From CAXBCP01 sp963974055 (lineage in GTDB: Bacteria > Pseudomonadota > Alphaproteobacteria > MPNO01 > UBA830), in assembly GCA_963974055.1 (NCBI GenBank), contig CAXBCP010000001.1:62001-126000 (forward strand): a DNA stretch of 64,000 bases. The letters run 5' to 3'. The notes below the pieces were generated by a model. That model searched no databases, was not told the DNA's origin, and was given only the letters and a program-made list of their open reading frames with translations. Shown here piece by piece: positions 15,669 to 26,165 of the stretch; the stretch's first letter is position 1, and each line of letters opens with the position of its first letter. A program made the translations under genes and the position numbers.

Positions 15669-17450
15669 ATGATGGCTTCCAATACCGGAATCGTTCCGCC
15701 GCAGCGCCGCAGCCCGCTTACGCTGCGGAACTGGCATGATCCCGGCCGCGCGCCCGCCGACAGTCAGCCGGACCGGGATTCGTTCCTCGATTGCGGCTGG
15801 GGGCGCCTGTTGTTCGCCCATACGTTTGCATCGCCCGCAGCGCTGGCGGCGGAGCTTGGAAACGAAGCGCCCGACAAACGGGATATAGCGTTTTACCTGC
15901 GCGACCCGCACGTCGTTGTGTCGCTGGCGCCGCACACGCTTTTTCTGGATCCGTCCCACGCTTACCGGCTCTGGCTCGATCAGTACCGTCCCGCCGCGCC
16001 GAAGAACCGGCAATTCACGATCCGTAAAATCCGTCCCAGGCGCGAAGGTCATATCGTCGATGCGATCTACGCGGCGCGCGGCATGGTGCCCGCCGGCGAG
16101 GAATTCTGGCACCGCCTGAACGAGATAAAGGAACTGACCGTCCTCGTCGCCGAAGACGATACGTCGCACGATATTATCGGCGTTGTATTCGGCGTCGATC
16201 ACGTCCCCGTATTCAACGATCCGGAGAACGGTTCCAGCATGTGGGCGCTCGCGGTCGATGCACGGTCGCCTCACAGCGGTGTCGGCGAAGCGCTGACCTG
16301 TCATATCGCGGGTTATTTTCTGGCGCGCGGCCGGGCGTTCATGGACCTTTCGGTCAAGTACGACAAGGCCGACGCGATCTCTTTGTATGAAAAAATGGGC
16401 TTCCAGCGGGTGCCCGTGTTCACGCTTAAAACCAAGAACGAGATCAACACGGAACTGTTCAGCGGCCCGCTTCCTGACCAGGGGCTGAACGTCTATGCCA
16501 AGATCATCGTCGATGAGGCCCGCCGCCGCGGCATGGCCGTATCCGTGCTGGATGCCGAACGCGGCTATTTCCGCCTGACCCACGGCGCACAAAGCGTGAT
16601 GTGCCGCGAATCGCTGTCGGCCCTGACGTCGTCGGTCGCGATGTCGATCTGCGACAACAAGGCGGTGACGCGGGAGGTCCTGCTGGATGCCGGACTTTCC
16701 ATGCCTGACCAGATCGAACTGACCGACGCGAATGACGGTCTCGATGCATTCATCGAAAAACACGGCAGGATTGTCGTAAAGCCCGCGCGGGGCGAGCAGG
16801 GCGCGGGCGTCGCGGTCGATATCGCGTCCCGCGAAGAAGCGTCGGATGCGATCGCGCGTGCCCGCGAGGAATGCCCGACGGTGCTGGTCGAGGAGTTCGT
16901 TGAAGGCGAGGATCTGCGCATTCTCGTGATCGGGGGGGAGGTCGTGGCCGCGGCAATCCGCCGGCCGGCCGAAATCGTCGGCAATGGCAACGATACGGCC
17001 CGCGTCCTGATCGAAAAACAAAGCCGGCGGCGCGAAGCGGCGACCGGCGGCGAGAGCAGTATCCCGCTCGACGACGAGACCGGGCGTTTCCTGCGCAATG
17101 CGGGATATGGGCTCGACGATATTCCCGCGCAGGGCGAAAAGATCGTGCTGCGCAAGGCTGCCAATCTGCATACCGGCGGAACGATTCACGATGTTACGGA
17201 CGACCTGAACCCGGTCCTGGCCCGTGCGGCCGTCGATGCCGCCGCCGCGATAGAAATTCCGGTTGTCGGGATGGACTTCCTGGTGCCCGATGTCACGCAG
17301 GAAACCTACTGGCTGATCGAGGCCAACGAGCGGCCGGGTCTTGCCAACCATGAACCCCAGCCCACGGCGGCAAGGTTCATCGATCTGCTTTTCCCGTCGA
17401 CGGCGCCGATCGCGCCGAGGCCGGAAGGAAAGGAATCCCAAAAGAAATGA
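15669..17450 (+). CDS. ngs: N-acetylglutaminylglutamine synthetase (GNAT plus ATP-grasp)
   Basis: A 593-residue fusion enzyme of the NAGGN pathway. A GNAT acetyltransferase domain covers roughly residues 115-270 (WALAVDARSPHSGVGEALT, then DAISLYEKMGFQRV). A cyanophycin-synthetase-like ATP-grasp domain runs from about 290 to the end (GRIVVKPARGEQGAGV, TVLVEEFVEGEDLRILVI, VGMDFLV, WLIEANERPGL). It would acetylate glutamine and ligate a second glutamine. It starts 6 bp after asnO and overlaps the peptidase gene by 4 bp (ATGA), so the three are translated as one unit. Confidence 0.93.
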   Translation: MMASNTGIVPPQRRSPLTLRNWHDPGRAPADSQPDRDSFLDCGWGRLLFAHTFASPAALAAELGNEAPDKRDIAFYLRDPHVVVSLAPHTLFLDPSHAYRLWLDQYRPAAPKNRQFTIRKIRPRREGHIVDAIYAARGMVPAGEEFWHRLNEIKELTVLVAEDDTSHDIIGVVFGVDHVPVFNDPENGSSMWALAVDARSPHSGVGEALTCHIAGYFLARGRAFMDLSVKYDKADAISLYEKMGFQRVPVFTLKTKNEINTELFSGPLPDQGLNVYAKIIVDEARRRGMAVSVLDAERGYFRLTHGAQSVMCRESLSALTSSVAMSICDNKAVTREVLLDAGLSMPDQIELTDANDGLDAFIEKHGRIVVKPARGEQGAGVAVDIASREEASDAIARAREECPTVLVEEFVEGEDLRILVIGGEVVAAAIRRPAEIVGNGNDTARVLIEKQSRRREAATGGESSIPLDDETGRFLRNAGYGLDDIPAQGEKIVLRKAANLHTGGTIHDVTDDLNPVLARAAVDAAAAIEIPVVGMDFLVPDVTQETYWLIEANERPGLANHEPQPTAARFIDLLFPSTAPIAPRPEGKESQKK

Positions 17451-18586
17451 ATACGAATTCCCTCTCCGTTCCCGTTACGGGATCGCCTGAAATCGATACC
17501 GCCTACCTGAAGGAAACGCTTCAGGGCCTCCTCGAAATACCCAGTCCGTCGGGTTTCACCGACAACATCGTTCACTACACGAGCGGTCTGCTCGACGATC
17601 TCGGGATCGATTACGAACTCACCCGCCGTGGCGCCATTCGGGCGACCCTCCCCGGCATCGAAGGGTCGCCGGATCGCGCCGTCGTCAGCCATCTCGACAC
17701 GTTGGGGGCGATGGTGAAAAACCTGAAACCGAACGGACGGCTCGAAGTCGCGCCGATCGGTACGTGGTCGTCGCGTTTCGCGGAAGGGGCGCGGGTAACC
17801 GTATTCACCGAACGCGATCCGGTACGCGGGACCATTCTGCCGCTCAAGGCGTCGGGCCACACCTTCAACAAGGAGATCGACACCCAGCCCGTCGAGTGGA
17901 GCAACCTCGAGATCAGGATCGACGACCGGGTCTCGGATGCCCGCGACCTCGCCGGGCTCGGGCTCGGCGTCGGCGACTTCGTTGCCGTCGATCCCCAGCC
18001 CGAATTCACCGATAGCGGTTTCGTCGTCTCCCGCCATCTCGACAACAAGGCCGGCGTCGCCGCGATGCTGGCTGCGGCGAAGGCGGTCACAGAGGCCGGG
18101 ATCACGCTGCCGGTCGAATGCCATCTGATATTCACCATCGCCGAGGAAATCGGCGTCGGCGCAAGCGGCACGCTGCACGGCGATATCGCCGAGATGGTCA
18201 GTGTCGATAACGGCACCGTCGCCCCGGGACAGAATACCAGCGAATACGGCGTCACCATTGCGGCGATGGATTCGTCCGGTCCGTTCGACTATCACCTCGT
18301 CCGGTTTCTCGTCGAACAGTGCCGCCAGAATGACATTCCGTTCTCCCGCGATGTGTTCAACTATTACCGGTCCGACGCGGCCAGCGCGCTGGAGGCGGGA
18401 AACGACGTTCGGACCTGTCTTGTTTGTTTCGGTCTCGACGCGTCCCACGGATACGAACGAGTACATCTGGATTCGATGATCAGTCTTTCGAAGCTGCTGT
18501 CCGTATACATGCAGAGCGACAGGATTATCCGGCGCGACCGCGCCGAACTGGGGCCGATCGACGATTTTCCCTACCAGCCCGAATAA
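17447..18586 (+). CDS. M42 family peptidase of the NAGGN system
   Basis: A 379-residue M42 (glutamyl aminopeptidase/endoglucanase M-like) metallopeptidase, the third member of the trio (trio_M42_hydro type). Zinc-site motifs are SHLDTLG, SRHLDNKAGVAA, the EEIG pair of glutamates (TIAEEIGVGAS), VSVDN and the final SHGYERVH. The start ATG overlaps the ngs stop by 4 bp. Its likely job is turnover of the dipeptide osmolyte or of a by-product, but I know of no firm proof for this member. Confidence 0.9.
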   Translation: MNTNSLSVPVTGSPEIDTAYLKETLQGLLEIPSPSGFTDNIVHYTSGLLDDLGIDYELTRRGAIRATLPGIEGSPDRAVVSHLDTLGAMVKNLKPNGRLEVAPIGTWSSRFAEGARVTVFTERDPVRGTILPLKASGHTFNKEIDTQPVEWSNLEIRIDDRVSDARDLAGLGLGVGDFVAVDPQPEFTDSGFVVSRHLDNKAGVAAMLAAAKAVTEAGITLPVECHLIFTIAEEIGVGASGTLHGDIAEMVSVDNGTVAPGQNTSEYGVTIAAMDSSGPFDYHLVRFLVEQCRQNDIPFSRDVFNYYRSDAASALEAGNDVRTCLVCFGLDASHGYERVHLDSMISLSKLLSVYMQSDRIIRRDRAELGPIDDFPYQPE

Positions 18587-18622
18587 AGCGACGCGGATGC
18601 GGTATCTGCGACCGCGCCAGCC

Positions 18623-18651
18623 TTGCTCCGCCCCTTATAAATACTGATAAT
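18623..18651 (+). promoter_or_regulatory. Possible promoter of acs
   Basis: TTGCTC (18623-18628), a 17-base spacer and GATAAT (18646-18651) lie about 50 bases before the acs start. The -10 matches 5 of 6 consensus bases; the -35 matches only its first three. A weak call. Confidence 0.3.
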
Positions 18652-18701
18652 CGGATCAAACGGCGCGCCAGTTGCCGATCACGCGATGAGGGAGATTTGC
18701 G

Positions 18702-20642
<1,941 letters not shown>

Positions 20643-20677
20643 CGGGCTTGGCGACTGCTTGTCCGACATACCTAAGT

Positions 20678-20791
20678 TGTCACCCCGGCCTTGTGCCGGG
20701 GGCCGGCGCCCGTTGCGCATATATGCGGATTGCCGACTTGGCCACGGCTGTCCGACCGACCATCTCTGTAAGACTGGGCGTCGGGGTGACA
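20678..20791. repeat. Palindromic MITE-like intergenic repeat
   Basis: About 114 bases bounded by perfect 9-base terminal inverted repeats (TGTCACCCC at 20678-20686 and GGGGTGACA at 20783-20791). Next to the left end is a hairpin, CCCCGGC cttgt GCCGGGG (20683-20701). The 'GTCACCCCGGCCTTGTGCCGGGG' style of end is one I associate with dispersed short repeats in alphaproteobacteria. Only one copy is in this window. It encodes nothing credible. Confidence 0.6.
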
Positions 20792-21094
20792 GTGAAGTGT
20801 GTGGCCGGAATGTTGGGGACCGGCCGTGCGCGCCGATCTGGTAGTGAATCCCCTGCGATGTGTGATGGATACACTATATCTTGTGGTTTTAGGGGCTCAA
20901 GCCCGGCAATGGTTAAGGCGGGCGCGGAAATTGCGGAACAAAAAGTGAATAAATAAGGGGCAAAGAAAGAACATGTGTCGGTTTGTTGCGGATAAAAGCG
21001 CACAGGTTCAATCGACTAGCCGATTCGGTTGGGGTTTCTCAAGACCTGCCCCCAAGACCTTGATTTATCTTCGGAAAACGGTCCTGAATCCGGT
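20792..21094. other. Gene-free stretch
   Basis: About 300 bases between the repeat and the minus-strand SDHAF4-like gene. Open frames are antisense shadows without family features. I see no RNA gene and no clear terminator. Confidence 0.4.
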
Positions 21095-21289
21095 CTAGAA
21101 ATCGACGCAGCGGCCGTCTTTCTCCCAGTCGCCGAACCGGGTCGGGTCGGCGCCGCCGCGGCCGCCGAATTCTTCGGATTCTGTGGCGGGTTCTTTCTCG
21201 GATCTGGACGCCGGGACGGGCTTTTCAGCCGGGGCCGGAATGTCCGCTTTTCCCGCATTCGGGAGTGGTTTTTTCGGAGTGTCGGTCAT
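21095..21289 (-). CDS. DUF1674 / SDHAF4-like succinate dehydrogenase assembly factor
   Basis: A 64-residue protein with a Pro/Lys/Glu-rich disordered N-terminus and the conserved C-terminal block GGRGGADPTRFGDWEKDGRCVDF, the signature of DUF1674. The mitochondrial member is SDHAF4, which binds flavinylated SdhA and helps assemble complex II. The start at 21289 gives the usual length. It is divergent from htpX and shares an 80-bp intergenic region with it, a neighbourhood seen in alphaproteobacteria. Confidence 0.88.
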   Translation of the reverse strand: MTDTPKKPLPNAGKADIPAPAEKPVPASRSEKEPATESEEFGGRGGADPTRFGDWEKDGRCVDF

Positions 21290-21369
21290 ATCTGTAATAT
21301 GGATCTCGCCCCCGGCTTTGCCAAGCCGGAACGGCGATCAACAGTGTCGAACAGCGGATTACGGACAAC

Positions 21370-22227
21370 ATGAACTATCTCAAGACCGCCATGCTTCTCG
21401 CCGGGATGACGGCGCTATTCGTCGGTATTGGTTTCCTGCTCGGCGGCCCGACCGGCATGCTGATCGCCTTTGCCGTCGCGGTGGCGATGAATGCCTTCGC
21501 CTACTGGAATTCCGACCGGATGGTATTGTCGATGTACGGCGCGACCGAGGTCGATGCCCGCTCGGCGCCCGGCCTGTACGGCACGGTCAGACAGCTCGCC
21601 GCCCGCGCCGACCTGCCGATGCCGAAGGTCTATATCATCGACAGCGACCAGCCGAATGCCTTCGCCACCGGGCGCAATCCCGAAAACGCCGCGGTCGCCG
21701 CCACGTCGGGGCTGCTGAAAATACTGTCGACCGAGGAGGTCGCGGGCGTGATGGCGCACGAACTCGCGCATGTGAAAAACCGCGACACCCTGATCATGAC
21801 CATCACGGCGACCGTTGCCGGTGCGATCTCGATGCTGGCGACCTTCGCCATGTTTTTCGGCGGCAACCGCAACAACCCGCTCGGCTTCATCGGCACGATC
21901 CTGATCATGATCCTGGCGCCGATCGCCGCCATGCTGGTCCAGATGGCGATATCGCGCACACGGGAATACGCCGCCGACCGTGCCGGCGCCGAAATCTGCG
22001 GCCATCCCCTGTGGCTGGCGGGCGCACTGGCGAAGCTGGAGCGCGGCGCGCAGTCCATCGACAACCCGGAAGCCGAAAACAACCCGGCAACGGCGCATAT
22101 GTTCATCGTCAATCCGCTGCATGCGCGCTCGGTCGACAACCTGTTTTCGACCCATCCGGACATGCAGAACCGGATCCGGCTGCTGCGCGAAATGGCCGGC
22201 GCCCCCGCCGCGGGACCGTGGGGCTGA
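21370..22227 (+). CDS. htpX: M48 family membrane metalloprotease HtpX
   Basis: A 285-residue inner-membrane zinc protease that degrades damaged membrane proteins. Two hydrophobic segments at the N-terminus (MLLAGMTALFVGIGFLLGG, then GMLIAFAVAVAMNAFAYW) precede the catalytic HELAH motif (VMAHELAHVKNRD, about residue 129). Further segments follow (ISMLATFAMFFGG, IGTILIMILAPIAAMLVQ), and then EYAADRAGAE with the third zinc ligand. The length is standard. The gene sits 64 bp before rsmB on the same strand. Confidence 0.95.
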   Translation: MNYLKTAMLLAGMTALFVGIGFLLGGPTGMLIAFAVAVAMNAFAYWNSDRMVLSMYGATEVDARSAPGLYGTVRQLAARADLPMPKVYIIDSDQPNAFATGRNPENAAVAATSGLLKILSTEEVAGVMAHELAHVKNRDTLIMTITATVAGAISMLATFAMFFGGNRNNPLGFIGTILIMILAPIAAMLVQMAISRTREYAADRAGAEICGHPLWLAGALAKLERGAQSIDNPEAENNPATAHMFIVNPLHARSVDNLFSTHPDMQNRIRLLREMAGAPAAGPWG

Positions 22228-22291
22228 CCGGGCGCCACGGGCCGGAAAATCGTTTCGTTGTAAGGCGCGCGGTTTCGGGTATCTTCCGGCG

Positions 22292-23659
22292 ATGAACACA
22301 CGTCAGACCCGCGCCGATATGGGCACTATCGGCCTCGCCGCCCGCGAACGCGCGCACACGATCCTGCATGAAGTCGTCGACCGTGGCCGGCCGCTGGACG
22401 AAGTGCTGCAGACCGACAAGCGTTTCGCCGGACTGAACGACCGCGACCGCGCGTTCGCCCGCAACCTGATCGCGACCACCCTGCGGCGTCTCGGCCAGAT
22501 CGACGCCCTGATCGACGATTGCCTCGACCGGCCGCTCCCGGCGGAAGCCGCTGCTGCGAAGAACGCGCTGCGGCTCGGCCTGTGCCAGGTCCTGTTTCTC
22601 GATACCCAGACCCATGCGGCCGTGGATACCGCGGTGTCGCTGGCCGCCCGGCGGGGACCCGAGAAGTTCAAGGGTGTGGTCAATGCCATCCTGCGGCGGA
22701 TCGTCCGTGCGGAAGGCCAGGACATCATGGGCAGGTTTCCGGAACGGCTGAACGTGCCCGACTGGCTGTGGGAATCGTGGGTGTCGTCCTTTGGCGAAGA
22801 CACTGCGGCGGCGATCGCCGCCAGCCAGCTGCAGACGCCGCCGGTGGACCTGACCATCCGCGACGATGCGCAGGACGGTTCGGGCGTGCGCGCGACCGAG
22901 CGCGCAAACGAATGGGCGGAGTATCTCGGCGGCGAACGCATCGGCCGGTCGAGCGTACGGCTGGTCAATGCCGGCGATATCACGGCGCTGGACGGCTTCG
23001 ACGACGGCGTGTGGTGGGTGCAGGACGCCGCGGCGGCGCTGCCTGCCGATGTGCTGACGGCGGCCGCGCCCGGCGGCGCGGTCTGCGACATGTGCGCCGC
23101 CCCCGGCGGGAAGACCGCCCAGCTCGCGACCGCGGGGCTCGACGTCACGGCGGTCGATGTGTCCGGCACGCGGCTGCGCACCCTGCATGAAAACCTGGAG
23201 CGGCTCGGTATCGCGGCGGCGGTAGTCGAGGCCGATGCCCTGGCATGGGACCCGCCGGCATTGTTCGACGGGATCCTGCTCGACGCGCCGTGCTCGGCGA
23301 CCGGCACGATCCGGCGCCACCCCGATATTCCCTATCTTAAAACCGCTGCCGACGTCACCCATCAGACCGACCTGCAGCGCAAATTCCTCGACAAGGCGTC
23401 GTCGATCGTGCGGCCCGGCGGGGTGATCGTGTATTCGGTGTGTTCGCTGGAAAGGTCGGAAGGCCCCGGCCAGATCGCGGCGCTGCTGAAGCGCGACCCC
23501 AGCCTGCGGCTGGAGACGATCGCCCAGTCGGACGTGCCCGATTTCGAAGGCTGTATCGTGCCGGAAGGGTATATGCGGATCACGCCCGCGCACCTCGCGG
23601 AAAAGGGCGGCGTCGACGGTTTTTTCGTTGCCCGGCTGCGCAAGAAAGATACGCTATGA
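22292..23659 (+). CDS. rsmB: 16S rRNA (cytosine-967-C5) methyltransferase RsmB
   Basis: A 455-residue rRNA m5C methyltransferase. The N-terminal third is a NusB-like RNA-binding domain (ARERAHTILHEVVDRG..LNDRDRAFARNLIATTLRR). The SAM-dependent domain has CDMCAAPGGKTAQLA, the catalytic DAPCSATGTIRRHPDI and the second cysteine in YSVCSLERSEG. The start at 22292 gives the expected NusB-like beginning; the frame upstream of it overlaps htpX. It lies between htpX and rpe in a conserved alphaproteobacterial block. Confidence 0.95.
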   Translation: MNTRQTRADMGTIGLAARERAHTILHEVVDRGRPLDEVLQTDKRFAGLNDRDRAFARNLIATTLRRLGQIDALIDDCLDRPLPAEAAAAKNALRLGLCQVLFLDTQTHAAVDTAVSLAARRGPEKFKGVVNAILRRIVRAEGQDIMGRFPERLNVPDWLWESWVSSFGEDTAAAIAASQLQTPPVDLTIRDDAQDGSGVRATERANEWAEYLGGERIGRSSVRLVNAGDITALDGFDDGVWWVQDAAAALPADVLTAAAPGGAVCDMCAAPGGKTAQLATAGLDVTAVDVSGTRLRTLHENLERLGIAAAVVEADALAWDPPALFDGILLDAPCSATGTIRRHPDIPYLKTAADVTHQTDLQRKFLDKASSIVRPGGVIVYSVCSLERSEGPGQIAALLKRDPSLRLETIAQSDVPDFEGCIVPEGYMRITPAHLAEKGGVDGFFVARLRKKDTL

Positions 23660-23720
23660 TGTGTTTCCGAACAGGTGGTGTTCGCTTGCCGCGACTCGCC
23701 CAAACTGATACCTAGACGCC

Positions 23721-24404
23721 GTGCAGAAACCCGTCCGAATCGCCCCCTCCATCCTGTCCGCGGACTTTGCGGCGCTGGGTGACGAAGTCCGCGCGATCAC
23801 CCGCGCCGGGGCAGACTATATCCATGTCGATGTGATGGACGGCCATTTCGTGCCCAACATCACCATCGGGCCGGACGTGGTGAAGGCATTGCGCAAATCG
23901 AGCAGGAAGCCGTTCGACGTTCATTTGATGATTTCGCCGGTCGATCCCTATATCGAGGCGTTCGTGAATGCGGGGTCCGACATCATCACGGTCCATGCCG
24001 AGGCGGGACCGCATCTGCACCGGACGATCCAGTTGATCAAATCCTTCGGCGTGAAGGCAGGGGTGTCGCTGAATCCGTCGACCCCCGCATCGGCGATTAT
24101 GGAAGTGCTGGGCGATGTCGACCTGGTCCTGGTGATGAGCGTGAACCCCGGTTTCGGCGGCCAGAAATTCATTCCCGGCATGCTGGGCAAGATCGGAACC
24201 CTGCGCGAAGCCATCGACGAAACGGGCCGCGAGATCGACCTGGAGGTCGATGGCGGTATCGATCCGGTGACGGCGAAAGCGGCGATTGCCGCCGGCGCCG
24301 ATGTGCTGGTTGCGGGCAGTGCGACGTTCAAGGGCGGTCCGCGCCGCTATGCCGCCAATATACGCAGGCTCCGGGGGCTTCCCGCGGTGCGCGGCGGCAA
24401 ATGA
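23721..24404 (+). CDS. rpe: Ribulose-phosphate 3-epimerase
   Basis: A 227-residue TIM-barrel epimerase that interconverts ribulose 5-phosphate and xylulose 5-phosphate in the pentose phosphate pathway. Motifs are APSILSADF, YIHVDVMDGHFVPN, DVHLMI, MSVNPGFGGQKF and EVDGGI, covering metal and phosphate sites. The start is GTG at 23721, which places APSILSADF at the usual distance from the N-terminus. The stop overlaps the next gene by 4 bp (ATGA). Confidence 0.97.
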   Translation: MQKPVRIAPSILSADFAALGDEVRAITRAGADYIHVDVMDGHFVPNITIGPDVVKALRKSSRKPFDVHLMISPVDPYIEAFVNAGSDIITVHAEAGPHLHRTIQLIKSFGVKAGVSLNPSTPASAIMEVLGDVDLVLVMSVNPGFGGQKFIPGMLGKIGTLREAIDETGREIDLEVDGGIDPVTAKAAIAAGADVLVAGSATFKGGPRRYAANIRRLRGLPAVRGGK

Positions 24405-26131
24405 ACGACGTGTCCGACACACAGACCCTGAACAGGTCGGCGCCCAGCCGTGGACGTGCGGCGGCCCGGACCCGCGGCAGGCGGGCCGGACCGGGTCTGA
24501 GCCTGCGGTCGGTTGTCGCCCGAACCCGCGAAGCCACCTACTGGGTCGCGCGCATCTGGTTCCGGGGCGTGTTCTACAGCAATTCGCTGCGCGGCCGCCG
24601 GCCCCAGGCGCTGACCCTGATCCCGGAGGAAAACTGGCCCGGCAGTTCCGATCGCGGCGCCGGTCTGGTCGAGGGCCGTTTCCGTTTTCTCAATCATACC
24701 CTCAACGCCGAGGACGCATTTACCGAGGCGCTCCAGGCGGGTCCGGCCTGGCAGGCCGAACTGCACGGCTTCGACTGGCTGCGCGACATGCGCGCCGTCG
24801 GCACCGAAGCGGCCCGTATCCAGGCGCGCAATTGCGTCGCCAGCTGGATTGCGGCGAATCCCAAATGGCACCCGCTGACCTGGCGGCCCGACGTGCTGTC
24901 GAGCCGTTTGTGCAACTGGCTGACCCATGCGGAATTCATTTCCGCCGGTGCGGACGCGGCCTTTGCGTCGATGTTCCTCGACAACACGGCGCGCCAGGTG
25001 AAACATCTGCGCCGGGTGGCCCGGTTCATGCCCGACGGTCTCGACCGCATGCTGGTGACCAAGGCGCGGGTCTATGCCGCATTGTGTCTGCCGGGCGGCG
25101 CGCGCTATGCGCCGCGGCTGGTGAAGATGGTGGCTGCCATGTGCGAAAGGCAGATCCTGCCCGATGGCGGTCATATCGAACGCAGCCCCAGAGCCCAGCT
25201 GACGGCTTTGCGCCACCTGATCGATCTGCGGACGGTCCTGCAGGCATCGAATATCGATGTTCCGGAATCGCTGCAACTGGCGATCGACCGCGCTGCGCCG
25301 ATGCTCCGGTTCTACCGCCACGGCGATGGCGGGCTGGCGCTGTTCAACGGATCGAACGAAGGCGAGGCCTGGCTGGTCGATGTGGTGCTGACCAAGGCGG
25401 AATCGCGCGGCAAGCCGTTATCTTCCGCGCCGCATACGGGGTTCGAACGCTTCCTGGCCAACCGTACGCTGGTGATCGCCGATAGCGGCGCGCCGTCGCC
25501 GGTCGGTAAAGGCGCCCATGCCGGCACGCTCAGTTTTGAAATGAGTGTCGGCAAGCAGCGCATCGTCGTGAATTGCGGCGCTTATGCAGGGCGTGACGAA
25601 CAGTGGAAACTGGCGCAGCGGTCGACCGCCGCGCATTCGACGATGATCGTCGACGACCGGAACTCGACCGAAATCCGGAGCGACGGCACCATCGGCGAAC
25701 GCCCGGCGCATGTCACCGCGGAGCGCCTGGAGGCCGACGGCAATGCCTGGCTCGATCTCAGCCATGACGGCTATACCGGCGCGCTCGGTCTGATCCATCG
25801 GCGGCGCATCTACGTGAACGCGTCGGGCACGGACGTGCGCGGCGAGGACACGCTCGAAGGCACCGGCGAGCACCGGTTTGCCATCCGCTTTCATCTGCAT
25901 CCGTCGGTGAAGGCGTCGCTGGTCAAGGACGGGGGATCGGTGCTGTTGCGCCTGCCCGATAAATCGGGCTGGCGGATGCGGTGTTCCGGCGGTGTCGCCA
26001 GCCTGCAGGAAAGCATCTATCTCGGGGACGGGCACGAATCCCGCCGATCAGAACAGATCGTGATTTCCGGTGCCGCGAGCAGGGGCGCCGCCCAGGTGAA
26101 ATGGGCCCTGACCCGTCTCAGCGATAATTGA
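24401..26131 (+). CDS. Heparinase II/III family protein
   Basis: A 576-residue protein with an N-terminal helical (alpha/alpha toroid) half and a C-terminal beta-rich heparinase II/III domain (RFLANRTLVIADSGAPSP, then AHAGTLSFEMSVGKQRIVVNCGA, and the STAAHSTMIVDDRNSTEI stretch). Family members in alphaproteobacteria sit between rsmB/rpe and purH and their true substrate is unsettled; some members of the wider family are polysaccharide lyases. The start overlaps the rpe stop by 4 bp. purH does not follow here; the glycan island begins right after. Confidence 0.85.
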   Translation: MNDVSDTQTLNRSAPSRGRAAARTRGRRAGPGLSLRSVVARTREATYWVARIWFRGVFYSNSLRGRRPQALTLIPEENWPGSSDRGAGLVEGRFRFLNHTLNAEDAFTEALQAGPAWQAELHGFDWLRDMRAVGTEAARIQARNCVASWIAANPKWHPLTWRPDVLSSRLCNWLTHAEFISAGADAAFASMFLDNTARQVKHLRRVARFMPDGLDRMLVTKARVYAALCLPGGARYAPRLVKMVAAMCERQILPDGGHIERSPRAQLTALRHLIDLRTVLQASNIDVPESLQLAIDRAAPMLRFYRHGDGGLALFNGSNEGEAWLVDVVLTKAESRGKPLSSAPHTGFERFLANRTLVIADSGAPSPVGKGAHAGTLSFEMSVGKQRIVVNCGAYAGRDEQWKLAQRSTAAHSTMIVDDRNSTEIRSDGTIGERPAHVTAERLEADGNAWLDLSHDGYTGALGLIHRRRIYVNASGTDVRGEDTLEGTGEHRFAIRFHLHPSVKASLVKDGGSVLLRLPDKSGWRMRCSGGVASLQESIYLGDGHESRRSEQIVISGAASRGAAQVKWALTRLSDN

Positions 26132-26165
26132 TCGGCTAATGCCGCTGCTGCGCGGCGTTGAATAG

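Noticed and set aside
14703..17441. A 912-codon open frame on the minus strand
   Set aside because: It is antisense to asnO and ngs, which have clear domains. Long antisense frames arise from GC-rich codon use, and its protein has no recognisable family.
20680..21003. A 107-codon minus-strand frame over the palindromic repeat
   Set aside because: It spans a MITE-like repeat and has no motif; the repeat explains the open frame.
26141..26156. GCCGC-tgctgc-GCGGC hairpin between heparinase and tviB-like genes
   Set aside because: The stem is only 5 bp with no T-tract, so it is not a credible terminator.
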